Positions 5,411-5,517 of a stretch of DNA of 5,517 nt are shown one piece after another. Under the pieces are notes generated by a model. The model made no database searches, was not told the origin of the DNA, and saw nothing but the letters and a program-made list of their open reading frames with translations. A program made the position numbers and the translations under genes. How positions within the stretch are numbered: the first letter of the stretch is position 1; the number at the start of each line of letters is the position of its first letter. This DNA is from Ignavibacteriales bacterium (GTDB taxonomy: Bacteria > Bacteroidota > Ignavibacteria > UBA10030): contig JACRFF010000238.1 in NCBI GenBank assembly GCA_016218005.1, positions 1 to 5,517 on the forward strand, read 5' to 3'.

Positions 5411-5517
5411 CTACAACGGCAACATGGAGAAGAACCATCCAAGAATTGCGGAGCCGACGACAATCCAAACGGTCGAGATCCATTTCCTGCGCTTGACTAC
5501 TTCGCCCCCCATCATCG
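5411..5517 (-). CDS. Tiny single-span membrane protein, or the C-terminus of a larger one (partial or edge-touching)
   Basis: Read on the minus strand, the frame from the window edge to a TAG stop at 5413-5411 encodes at least 34 residues. Two successive ATG codons lie at 5515-5510, then M-M-G-G-E-V-V-K-R-R-K-W followed by a hydrophobic helix of about 20 residues (ISTVWIVVGSAILGWFFSML) and a short P-L tail. A basic cluster directly before a clean membrane helix is the arrangement expected for a cytoplasmic N-terminus. It could be a complete 33-34-residue protein or the last helix of a longer membrane protein; the edge hides any ribosome site. It converges with the cysteine desulfurase gene. 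No family is recognised. Confidence 0.45.
   Translation of the reverse strand, partial: MMGGEVVKRRKWISTVWIVVGSAILGWFFSMLPL

Noticed and set aside
1..5517. CRISPR arrays, tRNA or rRNA genes, riboswitches, transposase genes
   Set aside because: I saw no regularly spaced repeats, no cloverleaf or rRNA-like sequence, no long structured leader and no transposase-like coding sequence.

Overview
The window most likely comes from a bacterium of the Bacteroidota-Chlorobiota side of the FCB group, for example an Ignavibacteria- or Kapabacteria-like lineage. This is inferred, not proven. The reasons are a large protein ending in a type IX secretion (T9SS)-style sorting/FlgD-like Ig tail, an ECF sigma factor with a region 4 typical of that clade, weak Shine-Dalgarno sites before two of the genes, and a possible TAnnTTTG-type promoter. 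Base composition is balanced. All complete genes lie on the plus strand. The only minus-strand gene candidate is at the right edge.

Layout. (1) Positions 1-2283 hold the C-terminal 760 codons of a large, probably exported, multidomain protein whose start lies to the left. In order it shows the end of a CARDB-like repeat, a linker domain, an ILEI/FAM3-type (GG) domain, a CARDB domain, an Ig-like domain and a C-terminal sorting domain. This order resembles the C-terminal half of gingipain-like (peptidase C25, PorU2-like) proteins, but no catalytic domain is visible. (2) An 82-bp gap contains a 10-bp perfect palindrome, a candidate -10 box and an outer inverted repeat. (3) Positions 2366-4036 form a tight three-gene operon: ECF sigma factor, zinc-binding transmembrane anti-sigma factor (20-bp overlap) and a small exported LTxxQ/Spy/CpxP-like helical protein (4-bp ATGA overlap). 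It ends in a strong intrinsic terminator at 4061-4090. (4) Positions 4107-5270 encode a complete class I (NifS/IscS-type) cysteine desulfurase starting only 16 nt after the terminator. (5) Positions 5271-5410 are non-coding and may carry a decayed intergenic repeat. (6) On the minus strand, 5411-5517 carries the end, or nearly all, of a tiny single-span membrane protein.

How the genes fit together. The sigma, anti-sigma and exported helical protein look like one envelope-signalling module: an inner-membrane anti-sigma holds the sigma factor, and a periplasmic helical protein made by coupled translation could act as sensor or as stress chaperone. The secreted protein upstream is a possible regulatory target. 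The cysteine desulfurase is a separate housekeeping unit supplying sulfur for Fe-S clusters or tRNA thiolation. The least ordinary items are the ILEI/FAM3-like domain in a bacterial secreted protein and the three-part sigma module beside it. Nothing here proves a wholly new system.
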